Assembly: GCA_964414185.1 (NCBI GenBank)
Contig: CAYPVK010000006.1
Span: 1-64,000, forward strand
Source of the DNA: UBA7488 sp964414185
Lineage (GTDB): Bacteria > Pseudomonadota > Alphaproteobacteria > CAAHEQ01 > UBA3637
Direction: 5' to 3'
Length of the DNA stretch: 64,000 bases
Shown here: positions 60,468-64,000 of the stretch, piece by piece
Numbering within the stretch: position 1 is the first letter of the stretch
Layout of the letters: every line of letters starts with the position of its first letter
The notes under the pieces: model-generated
The model's database searches: none
What the model was told of the DNA's origin: nothing
What the model saw: only the letters and a program-made list of their open reading frames with translations
Made by a program: the position numbers and the translations under genes

Positions 60468-63400
60468 TTTCATCGGAATTTTTTATTCGGCATCCTCGTT
60501 TTTCCGGCGTTATCGCTTGCGTTTTGGTATTGTTGGGGTTAATGGCCATTGTGGTTTTGCCCGTTTCCCAATATCCGCAAATTACGCCGCCGCAAATTAT
60601 TGTGTCCGCTACTTATCCCGGTGCCGGTGCAGATGTTTTGAAAGACACCGTTGCCGTCGTAATTGAAAATGAATTGAACGGGGTGGAAGGGATGCTGTAT
60701 ATGTCTTCCACTTCAAATGACAGCGGCGAATATAAGCTGACCATTACGTTTAATATCGGTGTTGACCCCGATATTGCCCAAGTCAAAGTTGAAAATCGTT
60801 TGCAACAAATTACATCCTTTTTGCCGCCGATAGTAACCGAAGAGGGGTTGTCCGTCAGCACTCAATCCGCCGATATTTTGGGCATGTTGGTATTGCGCTC
60901 CGAAAACGGCACTTATGATGATTTGTATTTAAGCAATTATGCGTATACGAACATCATCAATCCGTTGGAACGTGTCGAAGGAATCAGCCAAGCGCAAGTT
61001 TACGGGCCGCAATACAGTATTCGCGTGTGGTTAAATCCCGTTAAAATGGCTTCAATGAATTTAGTCAGTGATGATATTGTCAAAGCCATTGAATCTCAAA
61101 ATATTCAAGCTGCCGTCGGCAGTATCGGATCGGCTCCCAGCGCGAAAAATACCAATACGGTTTTAACATTAAGTGCCAAAGGGTTATTAAATACCGTTAA
61201 AGATTTTGAAGAAATTATCGTCGTAACCGATTCGTCCGGCGGGACGGTGCGATTGAAAGATATTGCCACCATTGAAATGGGAGCCGATAATTACGGTATT
61301 ACGGCTTCATTTGATAATGCGCCCGCCGTTGCCATCGGCATGAGTCAGACGCCTTCTTCCAATTCGCTTCAAACAATGAAAAACGTCAAAAAATTAATGG
61401 CCGAATTGCAAAACACTTTTCCGCCCGATATGCAAATAGAGGTTGCCTATGATTCCACTCAATTTGTCCGCGCGTCGATTCAAAGCATTTTGTCAACTTT
61501 GGCAATTACGTTTTGCCTTGTTATCGGCGTGGTGTTTTTGTTCTTGCAAAATTGGCGTGCAACGTTAATTCCGACCATAACTATTCCCGTATCGTTGATT
61601 GCAACGTTCGCAGTGATTTATGTGCTTGGATTTGACATTAATATTTTAACGTTATTCGCGTTGATTTTGGCTATCGGTTTGGTTGTGGACGATGCCATTA
61701 TTGTTGTCGAACGTGTTCAATATTTGATGAAATATAAAAACATGAATTCGACGGATGCCGCCGTACAGGCAATGAAAGATATCGGTGGGGCGATTGTGGC
61801 GACGACTTTGGTGCTGTTGTCCATTTTTATCCCCGTAGGGTTGATGGCCGGCATTACGGGAAAAATATATCAACAATTTGCCGTGACAATCGCGACGGCG
61901 GTTGTGTTTTCCGCCATTAACGCCTTAACGCTCAGCCCGGCTTTGTGCGCCATATTTTTGCGTAAAAAATCAACACTGGAAAATGAAAAACAAGGCTTTT
62001 TCTTCCGTTTTAACGAGGCGGTGGATTTTACACGAAATAAGTATTTGAAAGGCGTCGGTTTTTTGGCAGGCAGGCTTTTGTTGACTTTGGCTTTTGTGGG
62101 GGCAACATGCCTTTTAATTGCTTTTATGTTTTATAAAACACCGACATCTTTTATTCCTCAGGAAGACGAAGGCGTTATTTTCGGCAATTTGCAGTTGCCC
62201 GAAACGGCCAGTATAAACCAAACGAATGCCATGTTAAATGAAATGGGCAAAGGTATTATGAAAATGCCGGGCGTTGAATTTTATATCAGTATCGCAGGCG
62301 CTTCTTTGCTTGGCAGCGGCGGCGAAAATATCGGTATGGCGGTCATCGGTTTACAAAATTGGTCAAAACGGACCGCCAAATCCTTGTCATTGGAATCAAT
62401 AATGGATAAATTGCGCATCTTGTATGCGGACAATCCGATTGCAAGCGTGAATTTTTATGCTTTGCCGTCCATTCCGGGAGTCGGCAGCGCGGACGGGTTG
62501 TCTTTTCAACTGAATGCCGTCAATCCCACAATTACAAGTGAGGTATTGGCGCAAACGGTTGACGTATTTTTGGAAAAAATGAATAAAATGTCCGAATTTG
62601 CCTATGCCTTTACAACTTTTACGGCGGGTACACCACATGTATTTTTAGATATTAACCGTGTTAAATTGGAATCTTTGAAAGTTCCCGTATCGTCTTTTTT
62701 TACAGCTTTGCAAAACAATTTGGGATCGCGTTACGTGAACAACATTACATTGGAAGGGCAGGTTAACAAAGTTATTGTCCAGGCAGATTTTAATTACCGC
62801 AAAAGTTTGGAAGACGTAGAAAACATGTACATTCGTTCGGATACCGGGAAAATGGTTCAGGTCAAAGAGTTTGCCGATATGCGTACGGTTATGATGCCGA
62901 AAACCGTTTACCGCTATAATCAATATTTAAGCGCAGCCGTTACGGCTCAGACGGCAACAGGTGTCAGTACGGGCGAAGCGATTAAAACGCTTAAAAACAT
63001 GGTGTCGAAATTGGGCAAAGATTATGCCATTGCTTGGACGGGGCTTACTTTGCAAGAGGTCGAAACGTCCGGTTTGGCGTTTATCCTGATCGGATTGGCT
63101 TTAATTTTCAGCTATTTGTTTTTGGTTGCGTTATACGAAAGCTGGCTTGTCGCTTTTTCGGTTATTTTATCAAGTATTTTTGCCGTTTTGGGCGCTTTGG
63201 TCGGTTTGATGTTGCTGGGTTTGCCGCTCAGCATTTATGCTCAGTTGGGGCTTGTGCTACTAATCGGTTTAGCCAGCAAAAACGCCATTTTGATTGTCGA
63301 ATTTATTTTGGATTTCAGAAAATCGGGGCAATCCGTTTTACAAGCGGCCGTAAACGGTGCGTCGGAACGTTACCGCGCGGTTGTGATGACGGCTTTGACG

Positions 63401-63703
63401 TTTATTTTGGGCGTCATGCCGATGGTATTTGATAAAGGTGCCGGGGCGGCTGCTCAAAATTCAATGGGGACGGCCGTATTTTTCGGCATGATTTTTGCAA
63501 CAACCGTCGGTATTTTATTCGTGCCGGGGATTTTTGCCTTGTTTGATACGCTTGTCGTTAAATTTTTCGGGGCAGGCAGAGATGAAAATAAAAAAATAAC
63601 ACCTGAAACAAAACAACTGAACGCACGTATTCATCAACCCGTTAAATCGGTATCCGTCAAAAAGCAAAAATTTCGTAAAAACAAAGGGGATAAAAATGAA
63701 TAA
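60464..63703 (+). CDS. RND multidrug efflux pump, HAE1 family (AcrB/MexB-like)
   Basis: The 1079-aa trimeric proton-driven exporter has twelve membrane segments and two large periplasmic loops. Landmarks are the N-terminal SEFFIRHPRFSGVIA, TM4 with GLVVDDAIIVVE (proton-relay Asp pair), and TM10 with GLASKNAILIVEF (relay Lys). It is the middle gene of a MFP-RND-OMF operon. The substrate range is unknown; no regulator gene lies beside the operon. Confidence 0.96.
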   Translation: MISSEFFIRHPRFSGVIACVLVLLGLMAIVVLPVSQYPQITPPQIIVSATYPGAGADVLKDTVAVVIENELNGVEGMLYMSSTSNDSGEYKLTITFNIGVDPDIAQVKVENRLQQITSFLPPIVTEEGLSVSTQSADILGMLVLRSENGTYDDLYLSNYAYTNIINPLERVEGISQAQVYGPQYSIRVWLNPVKMASMNLVSDDIVKAIESQNIQAAVGSIGSAPSAKNTNTVLTLSAKGLLNTVKDFEEIIVVTDSSGGTVRLKDIATIEMGADNYGITASFDNAPAVAIGMSQTPSSNSLQTMKNVKKLMAELQNTFPPDMQIEVAYDSTQFVRASIQSILSTLAITFCLVIGVVFLFLQNWRATLIPTITIPVSLIATFAVIYVLGFDINILTLFALILAIGLVVDDAIIVVERVQYLMKYKNMNSTDAAVQAMKDIGGAIVATTLVLLSIFIPVGLMAGITGKIYQQFAVTIATAVVFSAINALTLSPALCAIFLRKKSTLENEKQGFFFRFNEAVDFTRNKYLKGVGFLAGRLLLTLAFVGATCLLIAFMFYKTPTSFIPQEDEGVIFGNLQLPETASINQTNAMLNEMGKGIMKMPGVEFYISIAGASLLGSGGENIGMAVIGLQNWSKRTAKSLSLESIMDKLRILYADNPIASVNFYALPSIPGVGSADGLSFQLNAVNPTITSEVLAQTVDVFLEKMNKMSEFAYAFTTFTAGTPHVFLDINRVKLESLKVPVSSFFTALQNNLGSRYVNNITLEGQVNKVIVQADFNYRKSLEDVENMYIRSDTGKMVQVKEFADMRTVMMPKTVYRYNQYLSAAVTAQTATGVSTGEAIKTLKNMVSKLGKDYAIAWTGLTLQEVETSGLAFILIGLALIFSYLFLVALYESWLVAFSVILSSIFAVLGALVGLMLLGLPLSIYAQLGLVLLIGLASKNAILIVEFILDFRKSGQSVLQAAVNGASERYRAVVMTALTFILGVMPMVFDKGAGAAAQNSMGTAVFFGMIFATTVGILFVPGIFALFDTLVVKFFGAGRDENKKITPETKQLNARIHQPVKSVSVKKQKFRKNKGDKNE

Positions 63704-64000
63704 AAAACATTATATTTTTATCATTGCCTTACTTATCGGAGTTGGCGCCGTTAATTCTTGTACGGTTGGTCCCGATTACGAACGCCCGCAGTTTTTCGAA
63801 GATGCCCAAATTGAAAAATCATTGGATTTGAAACCCGTTACGGTAAAATCCGCCGCCGCATTTTCGCCGCTTGATTTTGAAGATGTCACTTTAAACGAAC
63901 TGATGTATCAAGCTTTGAATGAAAGCCCGACGATCAGACAGGCTTTGATACGGTTGCGCCAAGGGCGTCAATCGCTTAAAATTGCAGAGGTACAAGGGTT
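63696..64000 (+). CDS. Outer-membrane efflux lipoprotein (NodT/OprM family), 3' part outside the window
   Basis: The first 101 residues are visible. A signal ends at Cys22 followed by TVGPDYERP, the classic start of OprM/NodT-type lipoproteins (the lipobox VNSC is weak). Then comes the beginning of the first helical TolC-like repeat (LNELMYQALNESPTIRQALI). The ATG overlaps the end of the pump gene by 8 bases. It should form the outer-membrane duct of the RND system. Confidence 0.92.
   Translation, partial: MNKKHYIFIIALLIGVGAVNSCTVGPDYERPQFFEDAQIEKSLDLKPVTVKSAAAFSPLDFEDVTLNELMYQALNESPTIRQALIRLRQGRQSLKIAEVQG

Noticed and set aside
63034..63432. Overlapping 132-aa ORF inside the RND pump gene
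   Set aside because: It is an out-of-frame shadow rich in Phe and Arg, without ribosome-binding site, fully inside a conserved family gene.

Overview
The window looks like a chromosomal segment of an AT-rich alphaproteobacterium, probably a host-associated (gut-type) lineage. The evidence is gene content: plsY-dprA-topA in one run, efp-suhB adjacency, tsaB-rimI, a three-gene RND efflux operon, several paralogous VirB6/TrbL-like proteins, and pilin-like proteins with a G-R-S-M-V-E type cleavage motif. The species was not identified and no database was searched. Most intergenic regions are short, and promoters and terminators can be read by eye.

Layout. 1-5.8 kb: partial tRNA-Arg, a kinase/phosphotransferase fusion, a cation diffusion facilitator, a CbpA-like DnaJ, a candidate structured RNA upstream of a gene with 177-bp internal repeats, a small FTR-like cysteine protein and pgpA. 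5.8-23 kb: an accessory block centred on three consecutive large VirB6/TrbL-like membrane proteins (10.3-16.9 kb). Three large genes of unknown function lie on the other strand to their left. To their right is a run made of a double-HTH regulator, two coiled-coil or disordered proteins, a secretin-N-domain-like lipoprotein and a bitopic membrane protein. I read this as part of a type IV secretion or conjugation apparatus whose ATPases and core channel lie outside the window. 23-28.5 kb: rimI, tsaB, a trypsin-like lipoprotein, a META lipoprotein, an alpha/beta hydrolase and ugd. 28.6-33 kb: neuA, a GT80-type sialyltransferase with a 14-C tract in its first codons, an MFS transporter and a CorA/ZntB channel. 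33-49.4 kb: housekeeping genes (efp, suhB, rpmE, ppiD, topA, dprA, plsY, recJ, glgA, ddh) with two unknown genes between them. 49.5-58.2 kb: a second accessory block with two pilin-like proteins, a bitopic protein, an ankyrin-like lipoprotein, an exported nitroreductase overlapping a GT6 (ABO blood-group-like) glycosyltransferase, an XRE regulator, a membrane ORF6C-like protein, a 57-aa ORF and an exported GT2. 58.3-64 kb: an EamA transporter and the RND operon (MFP, RND, partial OMF).

How the genes may work together. The strongest theme is surface glycan variation. NeuA makes CMP-sialic acid and a GT80 transferase uses it; its reading frame depends on a poly-C tract typical of phase variation. 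A GT6 enzyme of the ABO/alpha-Gal family (with NAN in place of the animal DXD) and a GT2 also carry N-terminal signal or anchor segments that would place their catalytic domains outside the cytoplasm. A pilin-like gene has its own C8 and CA repeat tract next to competing start codons. Together with the VirB6 expansion this suggests a lineage investing in variable cell-surface and secretion functions; that overall reading is inference.
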